The notes under the pieces: generated by a model
Databases searched by the model: none
What the model saw: the letters and a program-made list of their open reading frames with translations, nothing else
Told to the model about the DNA's origin: nothing
Source: an uncultured Sphingobacteriaceae bacterium
GTDB lineage: Bacteria > Bacteroidota > Bacteroidia > Sphingobacteriales > Sphingobacteriaceae
Assembly: GCA_946887045.1 (NCBI GenBank)
Contig: CAMPKC010000036.1
Coordinates: forward strand, 1 to 45,811
DNA: 45,811 bases
Direction of reading: 5' to 3'
Shown: positions 16,958 through 26,143 of the stretch, piece by piece
How positions within the stretch are numbered: the stretch's first letter is position 1
Layout: each line of letters begins with the position of its first letter
Translations under genes and position numbers: made by a program

Positions 16958-16987
16958 AGAGTTTGGCTAATCGCCAGGCTCTTTTTG
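16958..16987 (+). terminator. Rho-independent terminator after the small ORF
   Basis: A 10-bp stem (AGAGTTTGGC at 16958-16967 with GCCAGGCTCT at 16973-16982, two G-U pairs) has a 5-nt loop and runs into five Ts. It separates the small ORF from the B12 riboswitch. Confidence 0.8.
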
Positions 16988-17024
16988 TTTGTTAAGCCAT
17001 CAGAAAAAATCTACATATTTTCAT

Positions 17025-17032
17025 TAGTTTTG
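17025..17032 (+). promoter_or_regulatory. Putative -7 box (TAnnTTTG) for the riboswitch transcript
   Basis: TAGTTTTG fits the Bacteroidota -7 consensus. Its end is 6 bp before the first base of the riboswitch P1 stem at 17039, where transcription would start. A -33 TTTG at the usual spacing is not seen, which lowers confidence. Confidence 0.4.
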
Positions 17033-17038
17033 CGGCCG

Positions 17039-17199
17039 AAGGTAGCAAGCCCTAACAGGCCGCTTTAATAGGGAATACCGGTGTAAATCCGGAACAGTCT
17101 CCGCTGCTGTAACCTCATATATATTAACTGCATGATGCCACTTTTCGCTTTCGCGGATGGGAAGGCTGTCAGTTTAGAGGAAGTCAGAAGACCTGCCTT
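17039..17199 (+). promoter_or_regulatory. Cobalamin (B12) riboswitch
   Basis: The sequence shows the cobalamin aptamer landmarks in order: AATAGGGAATACCGGTG with AAATCCGGAACAGTC, the CGCTGCTGTAA stretch, the GCCACT box, GGGAAGG, and GGAAGTCAGAAGACC. A closing P1 stem pairs AAGGTAG (17039-17045) with CTGCCTT (17193-17199). It ends 42 bp before the start codon of the substrate-binding lipoprotein. Between them are a small hairpin (CTTTC-GGAA-GAAAG) and an AGGAGA ribosome site at 17233-17238. By family rule, B12 binding lowers expression of the importer; translation control through the ribosome site is the likely mode. Confidence 0.93.
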
Positions 17200-17241
17200 A
17201 AAAATTTTACCCATGCTTTCGGAAGAAAGGCCAGGAGAATT

Positions 17242-18456
17242 ATGATACAAAAAAGCAGGAATTCATCCCGAGCTTGCAGGAAATGGGATTTCCTGACTCG
17301 CTCCCATCTATTTACACCCTTAGCGATTGGCTTGTTATTTTTCGCATGTCGCCAGTCCCAGTCTGCAAAATCTACTCTGCCACAGAAAGAGATAAGCCAG
17401 GAAAGTTTCGTTAAAAGCGAAATTAAATATGCCAAAGGTTTTGACATCGAATATTTCGATGATTATAAAGTAGTGAAGATTTTAAATTACTTCGGCACAA
17501 AAACCGACACCTTAAAATATGCACTCATAAAAAGAGGAGATGCTATACCACAGGGATATAAAAAATCACAAGCTATAGAAATCCCTATCAGGAAGCTTAT
17601 CGGGATGTCGTCGCTACAAATCGCAATGACCGATTTTGCTGAGTCTTCTGACGTTTTAGTCGGACTCGGAAGTTTACAATACGTCACCTCTCCCCATGTC
17701 AGAGCAAATATTAAATCTGGTAAAGTAAAAGAGATTGGTGAAGAAGGAGCAATTAATCCGGAAGTCATCATATCAATAAGTCCGGATCTTGTTATGGCAA
17801 TGGGAAATCCAAGTGCAAGTTTCAGTCGCTATCAAACTCTGATTGATGCAGGGATCCCTGTTTTATTAGTTTCTGAATGGCTTGAAAATACACCACTAGG
17901 TCGTGCGGAATGGGTAAAACTAATGGCCGCATTTCTCAATAAAGAAGAACTCGTAAACAAGAAGTTTGAAAAAATAGAACATGAATACAATCGTTTAGCT
18001 GAAATTGGAAAAAGTGCTGAGCATAAACCCAGTATAATAGTTGGAATGCCTTATAAAGGCTCGTGGTTTGTACCGGATGGAACCAGTTTTATGACCAGCC
18101 TGTTCAAAGATGCCGGAGCTTCCTATTCCTGGTCGGATATTAAAGGCACCGGAAGTATGGGATTAAGTTTCGAGTCGGTTGCACCAATCGCTTTAAAAGC
18201 TGATTACTGGATAAACTCCGGAACAGCAAACAGCAAGGCAGACATTGCCGCCAATGATATTCGGTATACCTTTTTCAAACCCTATAAAAGCAATACAATC
18301 TACAACTTCAATAAAAAAGTAAACGATTTAGGGTCAAATGATTATTGGGAGTCAGGTGTAGTAAATCCTCATATTGTTTTATCCGACCTGATCAAGATAT
18401 TACATCCCGAACTGTTACCTGGACACACGCTCGTTTACTATAAACAGATTTTATAA
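17242..18456 (+). CDS. btuF: Cobalamin ABC transporter substrate-binding lipoprotein (BtuF-like)
   Basis: The 404-residue product carries a lipoprotein signal: a hydrophobic stretch near 24-35 followed by LFFAC with Cys36 as the lipidation site. The rest matches the periplasmic-binding fold used for B12 and ferric siderophores (FecB/BtuF type), with the QIAMTDFAESSDVLVGLG and SPDLVMAMGNPSASF blocks. It would bind the vitamin in the periplasm and hand it to the permease encoded next. The ATG follows AGGAGA at close spacing. The stop overlaps the permease start (TAATG). B12 specificity is inferred mainly from the riboswitch just upstream; the fold alone would fit iron-siderophore binding too. 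It is longer than E. coli BtuF. Confidence 0.87.
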   Translation: MIQKSRNSSRACRKWDFLTRSHLFTPLAIGLLFFACRQSQSAKSTLPQKEISQESFVKSEIKYAKGFDIEYFDDYKVVKILNYFGTKTDTLKYALIKRGDAIPQGYKKSQAIEIPIRKLIGMSSLQIAMTDFAESSDVLVGLGSLQYVTSPHVRANIKSGKVKEIGEEGAINPEVIISISPDLVMAMGNPSASFSRYQTLIDAGIPVLLVSEWLENTPLGRAEWVKLMAAFLNKEELVNKKFEKIEHEYNRLAEIGKSAEHKPSIIVGMPYKGSWFVPDGTSFMTSLFKDAGASYSWSDIKGTGSMGLSFESVAPIALKADYWINSGTANSKADIAANDIRYTFFKPYKSNTIYNFNKKVNDLGSNDYWESGVVNPHIVLSDLIKILHPELLPGHTLVYYKQIL

Positions 18457-19538
18457 TGAGCGAAGAAACCAATTTATATAACGAGTACCTAACGGGAGCC
18501 ATTAGTCCTGTAAAGAAAGTATTGATTGGTGTTCTAATCCTCCTGTTACTGTTTTTTTTTATTCTGGATGTTGCTTTAGGGGCGGTAGAAATTCCTTTAA
18601 AGGAGGTCATCAGAATATTCTTATCTCTGGGATCCGACAATGAGGCCTGGGTGTATATCGTCGAAAAAATACGTATTCCAAAGGCTATTACAGCAATACT
18701 AGTTGGGTGCGGGCTTTCTGTAAGCGGACTACAAATGCAAACACTTTTCAGAAATCCGCTTGCCGGCCCCTCTGTATTGGGTATCACTGCAGGAGCAAGT
18801 TTAGGTGTAGCTCTAATTATGCTTTCGGCCGGTAGTGTTACAAGTTTATATACCATTAAAGAGCTGGGAATAAGCGGAAGCTGGCTGATAATAATTGCAT
18901 CTTCGGTAGGTGCGGCCTTAATTATGATGCTGATCGTAGCAATCTCCACATCTCTGAAAGACAATATTATAATGCTAATTGTAGGCGTTATGATCGCCAA
19001 TATAACTCTTTCGATTATCAGTATCTGGCAATACTTCAGTGCTCCCGATCAGATTAAAGAATACCTTTTATGGACCTTCGGCTCGCTGGGAGGAGTTACA
19101 GAACATCATTTGCATGTACTGGGAGTGGTCGTTGCAATCGGTTTGTTTATTTCATTTGCATCGTCAAAACTTTTAGATGCCTTGTTGCTGGGCGAGAATT
19201 ACGCCCGAAGCATGGGCCTCACAGTGAATCGTGCCAGGATCTTAATTATCTGCAGTACGAGCATTCTGGCAGGAAGTATTACAGCTTTTTGCGGCCCGAT
19301 CGGATTTATAGGAATCGCCGTTCCGCACCTGGCAAGATCGCTTTTTAACACCTCCAATCATAGAATTCTAATTCCGGGTAGCTGTTTAATAGGCACAACT
19401 CTAATGCTTGGCTGCGATATCATCTCGCAAATGCCCGGCAGCCAGACCGCGTTGCCGATTAATGTTATTACTGCATTGATAGGATCTCCGGTTGTAATTT
19501 GGGTTATTGTGAGCCGAAATAACTTAAGAGGTTTTTAA
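18456..19538 (+). CDS. btuC: Cobalamin ABC transporter permease (BtuC-like, FecCD family)
   Basis: The 360-residue membrane protein has about ten hydrophobic helices after a short cytoplasmic head, in line with the FecCD/BtuC family. Family blocks are GCGLSVSGLQMQTLFRNPLA with GPSVLGITAGASLG, the GGVTEHHLHVLG loop and CGPIGFIGIAVPHLAR near the C-terminus, which contacts the ATPase. It forms the channel for B12 import across the inner membrane. Start and stop both overlap neighbours by one base (TAATG), so it is translationally coupled to btuF and btuD. Confidence 0.93.
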   Translation: MSEETNLYNEYLTGAISPVKKVLIGVLILLLLFFFILDVALGAVEIPLKEVIRIFLSLGSDNEAWVYIVEKIRIPKAITAILVGCGLSVSGLQMQTLFRNPLAGPSVLGITAGASLGVALIMLSAGSVTSLYTIKELGISGSWLIIIASSVGAALIMMLIVAISTSLKDNIIMLIVGVMIANITLSIISIWQYFSAPDQIKEYLLWTFGSLGGVTEHHLHVLGVVVAIGLFISFASSKLLDALLLGENYARSMGLTVNRARILIICSTSILAGSITAFCGPIGFIGIAVPHLARSLFNTSNHRILIPGSCLIGTTLMLGCDIISQMPGSQTALPINVITALIGSPVVIWVIVSRNNLRGF

Positions 19539-20554
19539 TGGAAAAGCATCACTTATTAAAAACTAAAGACCTTTTAGTTGGCTATAAAGCAGGCTCCGAA
19601 CGTCAAAAATGTGTAGCCGGGCCGATAGACGCTGAAATTCACGCAGGCGAACTTATCTGTCTTTTGGGCCCAAATGGGGCAGGAAAGTCGACTTTGTTAC
19701 GGACGGTAGCGGGACTGCAAAGATCACTGAACGGGATAGTGGAACTTGATGGCGAAAATGTTTTCAAATTACGTCCGGATCAGATAGCAAAGAAGATCAG
19801 TTTAGTGCTTACAGATTCTGTAAGGTCTGCAAATCTGGATGTTTATTCGCTCGTTTCATTAGGAAGATATCCGTATTCCGGATGGTTGGGTACATTGAGT
19901 ACTGAAGATAAGAAAATAATTCAGTGGGCTATTGAATCTACACATGTAGAAAAGTTTTTAAATAGAAAAGTAAGTCAGCTTAGTGACGGTGAATGCCAAA
20001 AAGTAATGCTGGCAAGGGCGCTGGCACAAAACACTCCACTTATTATACTCGATGAACCCACGGCCCATCTCGATCTGCCAAGCCGAATTGAACTGATGCG
20101 GCTTCTGCATCAACTTGCACGCAAAACCAACAAGGGGATTTTGATTTCGACACACGAACTTGATCTTGCATTGCAAGTTGCTGATAAAATATGGCTGTTA
20201 AAAAAGGATGGTAGCCTTGAAGCCGGTTCTCCTGAAGAATTAGTCCTCAACGGAACCTTTGAATCTGCTTTTGATAAAGCGGGTGTTATGTTCGACAAAT
20301 CTACCGGTACGTTCAATATCCACCAAAATAGTGGTAGAGCAATTAAAGTTGTCGGTGAAGGCGCCTCTGCATTCTGGACAAAACGGGCTTTGTTACGAGA
20401 AGGTTTCGATATTGCAAATATCGACAGTGCTACTATTTCGGTTGAAGTACAAGAGTCTGAATCCGGATCAAAGTGGTTGTTCACTCAAAATAAAGCCGTT
20501 AGAGAGTTCAAGTCACTGGAAAGTTTTTTGCAGATAATTAAACACGATCTGTAG
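19538..20554 (+). CDS. btuD: Cobalamin ABC transporter ATP-binding protein (BtuD-like) with C-terminal extension
   Basis: The ATPase motifs are complete: Walker A GPNGAGKST at 44-52, signature LSDGECQ at 148-154 (Asp in place of the usual Gly), Walker B LIILDEP at 168-174, and the H-loop His at 206. It energises the B12 importer together with the permease. From about residue 230 there is an extra domain of about 110 residues that E. coli BtuD lacks; as far as I know, similar extensions occur in related Bacteroidota ATPases, and the role is unknown. It is the last gene of the coupled three-gene operon. Confidence 0.92.
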   Translation: MEKHHLLKTKDLLVGYKAGSERQKCVAGPIDAEIHAGELICLLGPNGAGKSTLLRTVAGLQRSLNGIVELDGENVFKLRPDQIAKKISLVLTDSVRSANLDVYSLVSLGRYPYSGWLGTLSTEDKKIIQWAIESTHVEKFLNRKVSQLSDGECQKVMLARALAQNTPLIILDEPTAHLDLPSRIELMRLLHQLARKTNKGILISTHELDLALQVADKIWLLKKDGSLEAGSPEELVLNGTFESAFDKAGVMFDKSTGTFNIHQNSGRAIKVVGEGASAFWTKRALLREGFDIANIDSATISVEVQESESGSKWLFTQNKAVREFKSLESFLQIIKHDL

Positions 20555-20728
20555 GGATCCCTTGTTGTAAGGTCTCAACTCACTTCTACCCTTCGTCAGC
20601 CAAAACGTTCACCGAAAACATTCAGCAGTTTACCGATTTATTTGAGCAGTCGACCTAATTGTAATAGCTTTCTTTTCAGGATGTCCTTTCCTTTGAATAT
20701 GATAACAATAACCACAAACAATTAAGCC

Positions 20729-23161
20729 ATGAAAACTCAAGCCCTCCTGCTACTGTTCGGAGCTTTGCTTTCTTTAAACAAGTCAGCAATTTCTCAACCC
20801 AAGCCTGATCAAACGATCTCGGGTATAATCGCAGACTCAATTACCAAAAAGCCGCTCGATTATGTTACCGTCAGTTTAAAAACTGACAAAAATATTGCTC
20901 TTAAAGCAGCTCTATCAAAAAATGATGGTTCATTTGCCTTTAAAGATCTTAAGCCACAAATGTATTCCCTTAAAATTGTAGCCCTTGGTTTTACACCGAA
21001 AACAGTTAATATCGATCTGAGAGACAGCACCATGAAGAGCAAGGATATCGGTGTTCTTTATATCACACGCTCATCGACCAATTTAAAGGAAGTAACGATA
21101 ACCGGCGACAAACCGATTATGACACAAGAGATCGATAGAATCACATATAACTTACAGGCAGATCCTGAAAGTAAAGGTTCAAATGTTTTGGAAATGATGC
21201 GTAAAGTTCCGCTACTATCTTTAGATGCCGAGGATAATATTCAGCTAAAAGGAGAAAAAAATTATAAAATACTGATCAATGGTAAACCGTCAAGTATGGT
21301 GGAAAGAAATCCCAGGGATATTTTAAGAAGCATGCCAGCTTCAAGTATCGAAAAGATTGAAGTCATAACCACACCGCCCGCAAAATACGATGCCGACGGG
21401 CTTGCAGGAATTATCAATATCATTACTAATAAAAAAGTTGACAATGGGTATAATGGAAGCCTGAACATAAATGAACGTTTTCCAGTTGGAGGACCCGGTA
21501 TCGGAGGATCTTTTACCGTGAAACAAGGTAAGTTCGGTACTTCGGGATATGGCGGAGGAAGTTTTTACAATAATCCATCAACAACTAATACAAACAACAG
21601 ATTCACAACAAGCACCGCGTTAAAACAAACTGCACTCAGAGAATCCGATAACAGAAGTGCTTACTTCGGATCTGAATTAAGTTACGAAATTGACAGCTTG
21701 AATCTTATATCCGGCCAGTTTAATATCAATGGAAACAGGAATGAGGGAACGAGTAATCAACAGTCAAATTTAAGCGAGAGCAATCAAATCGTACAAAGTT
21801 ATCGTCTTCTTAACAAGAATACGGGTGAGGGTAACGGACTTGATATCGCATTTAATTACCAGAAAGGCTTTAAGTCTGATAAAAACCGTTTACTTACCAC
21901 TTCATTTCGATTTTTCGAATATGAGAACGATCATTTCAGCGATCTGATCGTAAGCGACGCGGAATCTTATAATCAGCCTGATTATAAACAAGTAAACAAA
22001 GGTAGATCCTCGGAACAAACTTTTCAGATAGATTATACACATCCTTTTAAGAAACTGAGTATAGAAGCCGGCGTCAAGGGTATTTTAAGAAATAATCAAA
22101 GCAATTTCAGATATGATACATTGAACACAGATGGTGCATTCTCAATGGACGCTAGTCGCAGCAATAAATTCAAAAACCGGCAAAGTGTTTACAGTATCTA
22201 TAATTCATATCAGTACAACTTAAAAGACTGGGGATTTAAAGGTGGTCTGCGTTTAGAACAGACTTTGATTGACGCCGATTTTATCTCAACGTCATCACAA
22301 TTGAAAAAAAACTATCTAAACCTTGTTCCCTCCGTTTCGATAAACAGAAAGTTAAAAAATATGAGCAGTTTAACGTTGGGCTTTTCGCGTAAGATAAGGC
22401 GTCCCGGAATTTATCAACTTAACCCATTTGTTGATCGCTCAAACCCTAATTTCGAAACAAGTGGCAATCCTAATCTTCGTCCATCCACAGCAAGCGGTGT
22501 CGAGTTAAAATATAGTAATTTCAAAAAGGGCTCATTCAATTTTGGATTAAGCTATGAGTTTTATAATAAACTTGTTATGCCTGTATCAACCCTTAATACC
22601 GCCACCAATATCACACGGTCGAGCTTCGACAATACTGGAAAAGCTCAGGTGATTGGTGCAAATATCAACATCAACTATCCGATTACGAAGAAATGGAATA
22701 TAAGCATGAACAGTCACGCCGGATATGGTCATGTAACCGCTGTTGTAAACAATCTAGTTGTTGAAAACCAGGGTTTGATGTATTACGTTTCAGGATCTTC
22801 AGGATATTCGATAAGCAAAGGCTGGCGCATAAATGCTAATATGAACATGAACGGCCCCAACTTGACTTTACAAGGAACATCCAACAGCTTTATCGGATCG
22901 TCGTTTAGTGTAAATAAAGACTTAATTAAAGAGAAGCTATCTTTTTCAGCCTCAGCTAATAACCCTTTTGCGAAATATCGATATTATATAAGCGAAACGA
23001 ACGGAAATGATTTTACACAGGAAAGCAATAATCAAAGTTATTTAAGAACCTATTCCGCTAGTTTAAATTACAGGTTTGGGAAGTTAAAATCCGGTTTAAA
23101 AAAGAGTAAAAAAGCGATTATTAATGATGATACCGGTGGCGGTATGGGCGGGTCTAAATAA
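20729..23161 (+). CDS. Outer-membrane beta-barrel protein, TonB-receptor-like (OMP_b-brl_3 type)
   Basis: The 810-residue protein has a signal peptide (about 1-22, LLLLFGALLSLNKSAIS), a carboxypeptidase-regulatory-like domain (about 28-105, starting ISGIIADSITKKPLDYVTV), a plug-like domain (about 115-235, with VLEMMRKVPLLSLDAEDN and PPAKYDADGLAGIINI) and a barrel of beta strands to the end. This order matches the OMP_b-brl_3 family. It starts 174 bp after the B12 operon and could be co-expressed, but the sequence does not show that it carries B12; BtuB-type receptors usually look different. The substrate is unknown. Confidence 0.87.
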   Translation: MKTQALLLLFGALLSLNKSAISQPKPDQTISGIIADSITKKPLDYVTVSLKTDKNIALKAALSKNDGSFAFKDLKPQMYSLKIVALGFTPKTVNIDLRDSTMKSKDIGVLYITRSSTNLKEVTITGDKPIMTQEIDRITYNLQADPESKGSNVLEMMRKVPLLSLDAEDNIQLKGEKNYKILINGKPSSMVERNPRDILRSMPASSIEKIEVITTPPAKYDADGLAGIINIITNKKVDNGYNGSLNINERFPVGGPGIGGSFTVKQGKFGTSGYGGGSFYNNPSTTNTNNRFTTSTALKQTALRESDNRSAYFGSELSYEIDSLNLISGQFNINGNRNEGTSNQQSNLSESNQIVQSYRLLNKNTGEGNGLDIAFNYQKGFKSDKNRLLTTSFRFFEYENDHFSDLIVSDAESYNQPDYKQVNKGRSSEQTFQIDYTHPFKKLSIEAGVKGILRNNQSNFRYDTLNTDGAFSMDASRSNKFKNRQSVYSIYNSYQYNLKDWGFKGGLRLEQTLIDADFISTSSQLKKNYLNLVPSVSINRKLKNMSSLTLGFSRKIRRPGIYQLNPFVDRSNPNFETSGNPNLRPSTASGVELKYSNFKKGSFNFGLSYEFYNKLVMPVSTLNTATNITRSSFDNTGKAQVIGANININYPITKKWNISMNSHAGYGHVTAVVNNLVVENQGLMYYVSGSSGYSISKGWRINANMNMNGPNLTLQGTSNSFIGSSFSVNKDLIKEKLSFSASANNPFAKYRYYISETNGNDFTQESNNQSYLRTYSASLNYRFGKLKSGLKKSKKAIINDDTGGGMGGSK

Positions 23162-23174
23162 TTGGAACAGGTAC

Positions 23175-23219
23175 AAAAAAAGGAGAGATCTTAAGTATAT
23201 TATACCTTCGATTTCTCCT
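23175..23219 (-). terminator. Terminator of the response regulator gene (possibly bidirectional)
   Basis: A 10-bp stem (AGGAGAGATC at 23181-23190 against GATTTCTCCT at 23210-23219, one G-U pair) with a 19-nt loop. On the minus strand it is followed by six Ts, so it would end the response-regulator transcript. The outer-membrane gene ends just 14 bp before it on the plus strand and may use it as well. Confidence 0.65.
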
Positions 23220-23241
23220 AACTTAATTGTATTGGGTTTAT

Positions 23242-23640
23242 TTAATTCATGTTCCGTAGCAAATTTTTTAGCGTTTGCATGGTAAGAGGCTTGCAAACAA
23301 ATTCGGTAACTTCCTCAATCTCTTTCGCTCTCTTAATCTCCTCTTCATTTATCGTATTACTTATCATATAGATGGTAATTTCCTTATCAATCTTCGTTTT
23401 AAGTTTTCGAAATTCTTTAAGAAACTGCCAACCATTTGTCACTGGCATATTAAGATCCAGGAACACGAATTCAGGAATCAGATCTGTCTTATTAATACAT
23501 TCATCGAAATAGTTTAATGCAACCTTACCGTTTTCGAAATAAACAGTTCTTTCAGTAAATTCTATACTATTTAAGAGCTTTTTTATAGCAAGTACAAACA
23601 TCTCGTCGTCGTCAATAACAGCCAGGTTGATTTTCTTCAT
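23242..23640 (-). CDS. Single-domain response regulator (CheY-like)
   Basis: The 132-residue protein is one receiver domain with no output domain. The acidic cluster is D10-D11-D12, the phospho-acceptor is D62 (FLDLNMP), S94/T96 lie in the MISNT switch strand, and the conserved lysine is K117 (CKPLT). No histidine kinase is adjacent, so it is an orphan that may work by protein binding in a phosphorelay. It has its own terminator downstream. The partner cannot be predicted. Confidence 0.9.
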   Translation of the reverse strand: MKKINLAVIDDDEMFVLAIKKLLNSIEFTERTVYFENGKVALNYFDECINKTDLIPEFVFLDLNMPVTNGWQFLKEFRKLKTKIDKEITIYMISNTINEEEIKRAKEIEEVTEFVCKPLTMQTLKNLLRNMN

Positions 23641-23770
23641 GTAGGATAAGGTTTTTTTATCAGTGCTTAATTCTTTCTTCTGCGTTTAGTGTAACCTGAT
23701 ACGGTGTTTTTACCAATAAGTTGCAAATGGTTTTTAATTCGGGACGAGCCCCGAAAGGAATTGCATGGAC

Positions 23771-23800
23771 AAAAAAAAGCATCAGCTTTTGGCTGATGCT
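23771..23800 (-). terminator. Terminator of the cold-shock gene
   Basis: A perfect 9-bp stem (AGCATCAGC at 23778-23786, complement at 23792-23800) with a 5-nt loop. On the minus strand it is followed by eight Ts (eight As at 23771-23778 on plus). It lies 26 bp after the cold-shock gene stop. Confidence 0.9.
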
Positions 23801-23826
23801 TGTAAGATTTTAAAATAAAGTATTGA

Positions 23827-24018
23827 TTATATAACCTTTACATTTACTGCGTTTAAACCTTTTTTACCGCGTTCAACTTCATATTCTACTGTATCATTCT
23901 CACGAATGTTATCTACTAAACCTGAAGAGTGAACAAAGATATCGCTATCTCCGTTTGATGGTACGATGAAACCGAAACCTTTAGTTTCATTGAAAAATTT
24001 TACTGTTCCTTTTTGCAT
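23827..24018 (-). CDS. Cold-shock domain protein (CspA family)
   Basis: The ATG at 24018 gives the standard 63-residue cold-shock length; a longer upstream frame adds an unrelated tail and is rejected. The beginning MQKGTVKFFNETKGFGFI contains RNP1 (KGFGFI), and RNP2 follows as DIFVHSSGL. The fold binds single-stranded RNA or DNA and melts RNA structures. It has a strong terminator behind and a possible promoter in front (minus-strand TTTG at 24063-24066 and GACATTTG at 24038-24045). Confidence 0.95.
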   Translation of the reverse strand: MQKGTVKFFNETKGFGFIVPSNGDSDIFVHSSGLVDNIRENDTVEYEVERGKKGLNAVNVKVI

Positions 24019-24210
24019 TATAAAAATTGTTAATAACCAAATGTCGGGAATATAATTGAGAACAAACAATTTTTTAAATTTTAATATTTCCATTTCTTCA
24101 GCCATTGTGAAGGTTATGCGATAGTATTTTTCGGATTAATAAGCAGACGGTCCCGCTCATTGAACACAAAAAAAAGAAAGACTTGTTAACTTAAAATAAC
24201 CAATATTTAA

Positions 24211-25371
24211 ATGTGGAAGAAACTATTTTCTGATTCAATAGATCTGATAGAGAACGAATTTGATAACTTGAAATTTGATTTGAGAAAAAAACTGGGATTA
24301 AATGATCCGGTACAAATCGTCCCCTACCGCAGCTACGGAACAGTTAACCGGTTATATCTAAAAGGCCGGGTGTTAGAAGACAAGCAAATCGCCGCTTCGG
24401 GCGACAAGGATACCATACTGAACAACCTCGGAAACATGTATAAGCGCTTTGAAAGCGATGAAGTGCCAAACGCAGTTCTCAATGTACGTTTTCAGGATCA
24501 GGTACACCAAATGGTTACCGATGAAGAGGGATATTATATGATCAACATAGAACCTACTTATCCCATAGAAACTGCCGACATCTGGCATCCTGTTGAGATT
24601 AAGCTGGTTCATTCTCCGATTCCATTTGATAATGATTTAAAGATAGTTGCGGAAGTACTCGTTCCCCCGAATGATGCCGAATATGGCATTATAAGCGATA
24701 TAGACGATACAGTAGTAGAAACTTCCGCTACCAATGTTTTAAAGATGTCGCGGACAGTTTTCCTTCATAATGCCAGAACGCGACTGCCATTTGCGGGAGT
24801 TTCCGCTTTTTACAGGTCGTTGCAGCTTGGACGAAACGGAAAACGTAACAATCCGTTTTTCTACGTTTCCAGCAGCCCATGGAACATGTATGATCTACTT
24901 AAAGAATTTCTGGATCTGAACAACATTCCCGAAGGACCGCTCCTGTTAAGGGATTTTGGACTGCAGAATAATAAATTTTTTAGTAGTGGCAGACATATGG
25001 GACATAAGTTCAAAGAGATCGAAAACATACTGCTTACCTATCCCACTCTGAATTTTGTTTTGATAGGCGATAGCGGTCAGGAAGATCCAAAAATATACCA
25101 GGAAGTTGTCAAGAAGTTTCCAGGGCGGATACTGGCGATTTACATCCGTGACGTCCAATTAGAACACAGAGAAAAAATTGCAGTCGAAATCAGCGAAGCT
25201 TTAAGCAGCCATAAAGTTGACATGTTGATTATTGATAACGCTGTCGAAGCAGCAGAGCATGCCGCGAAAAACGGTCTTATTTTCACCGAAGAAATACCTG
25301 AAATCATCCATGAAAAAGAACAGGATAAAGGTCAGATTGCGGGTAAGGAGGAAGCGACGATAACTGAATAA
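24211..25371 (+). CDS. App1/DUF2183 family phosphatase
   Basis: The 386-residue protein has a beta-rich N-terminal half (about 40-155, GTVNRLYLKGRVLED then NVRFQDQVHQMVTDEEGYY) and a C-terminal HAD-like half. The HAD nucleophile motif is D163-I-D165-D-T, with an SSSPWN motif and a VLIGDSGQEDP motif later. This matches DUF2183, related to yeast App1 phosphatidate phosphatase. It lacks a signal peptide and membrane helices. A lipid phosphate substrate is inferred from the family and is not shown here. The C-terminus is low-complexity and charged. Confidence 0.88.
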   Translation: MWKKLFSDSIDLIENEFDNLKFDLRKKLGLNDPVQIVPYRSYGTVNRLYLKGRVLEDKQIAASGDKDTILNNLGNMYKRFESDEVPNAVLNVRFQDQVHQMVTDEEGYYMINIEPTYPIETADIWHPVEIKLVHSPIPFDNDLKIVAEVLVPPNDAEYGIISDIDDTVVETSATNVLKMSRTVFLHNARTRLPFAGVSAFYRSLQLGRNGKRNNPFFYVSSSPWNMYDLLKEFLDLNNIPEGPLLLRDFGLQNNKFFSSGRHMGHKFKEIENILLTYPTLNFVLIGDSGQEDPKIYQEVVKKFPGRILAIYIRDVQLEHREKIAVEISEALSSHKVDMLIIDNAVEAAEHAAKNGLIFTEEIPEIIHEKEQDKGQIAGKEEATITE

Positions 25372-25392
25372 GTATTGATCAGGGTTTACGAA

Positions 25393-25842
25393 TCAATCGA
25401 TTTTATCTTTTCCCGGGTGTTTAACTGATAGCAATCTGTCTATTGACCATTTTCCCCCGCCTCTTATCAAAAGGAATATACTGCCTAAAAGCATAGACCA
25501 GTCGGTACGGCTTTCATGAAGCATTTTCCACAAACCACTTTTCTCGAAAATTCCGAACTTGGTGAACACAATTGCCGCCAGCATAATAATTACAACGGGG
25601 AAAGCGGCAATTCTGGTCAAAAAGCCAAAGAGGATAAACGTCCCGCAGACAATCTCAATACTCCCGACAAAAGTCCCTAAAAACTCCGGATCGGAAAGCC
25701 CGATTTTAGCGAATCGCCCCGCTCCCAGTTCGGCAGGAAATAAAAACTTCTGAATGCCCTCCGAAAGGAACACCCCTCCAACCATTAAGCGGATAAGTAT
25801 AGTTGTTGCAAAATGATCGGTATTCAATACCCGCCGGAGCAT
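25393..25842 (-). CDS. DoxX family membrane protein
   Basis: The 149-residue protein has four membrane helices and the DoxX signature LIRLMVGGVFLSEGIQKFLFP at the first helix, then GTFVGSIEIVCGTFILFGF. DoxX-type proteins are membrane partners of redox or uncharacterised complexes. The ATG overlaps the stop of the upstream small gene (TAATG). The exact role is unknown. Confidence 0.88.
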   Translation of the reverse strand: MLRRVLNTDHFATTILIRLMVGGVFLSEGIQKFLFPAELGAGRFAKIGLSDPEFLGTFVGSIEIVCGTFILFGFLTRIAAFPVVIIMLAAIVFTKFGIFEKSGLWKMLHESRTDWSMLLGSIFLLIRGGGKWSIDRLLSVKHPGKDKID

Positions 25843-26066
25843 TATTTAACAGGATGCAGATTGGCTAAGTGTTTATCAATCTTCTCTCCTATCGTTTGCC
25901 AGGGATGGTCCTTACTGATCCTGGTCGGACCTTCCCATGTCCATCCTTTATTCTTTTCTTTATACATCTGACCAATAAAAGTGGCATCGCGAACAATAGA
26001 ATACATGCCTTCAGTTTCTTCGGCGGTATAAATCTGACCGTTTATTGTAAATTCAATAGTTTCCAT
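25842..26066 (-). CDS. Small conserved-looking protein of unknown function
   Basis: A 74-residue soluble protein, METIEFTINGQIYTAEE at the start and GWTWEGPTRISKDHPW in the middle, with three Trp and several charged residues. I do not recognise a family. The stop overlaps the DoxX start by one base, so it is co-translated with DoxX and may work with it. Confidence 0.75.
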   Translation of the reverse strand: METIEFTINGQIYTAEETEGMYSIVRDATFIGQMYKEKNKGWTWEGPTRISKDHPWQTIGEKIDKHLANLHPVK

Positions 26067-26143
26067 GCAAAGTATTTTTATTAAAATGAAGATAAGACAT
26101 TTTTACTTGATTACGTTTAATCACATCAAAACGAAAAATAAAT

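Noticed and set aside
20729..23161. BtuB B12 receptor
   Set aside because: The domain order (carboxypeptidase-regulatory, plug-like, OMP_b-brl_3 barrel) and the 174-bp gap do not show B12 binding; left as a barrel protein of unknown cargo.
24019..24105. Longer start for the cold-shock protein
   Set aside because: The family begins at MxKGTVKFF; the extra 29 residues have no counterpart.
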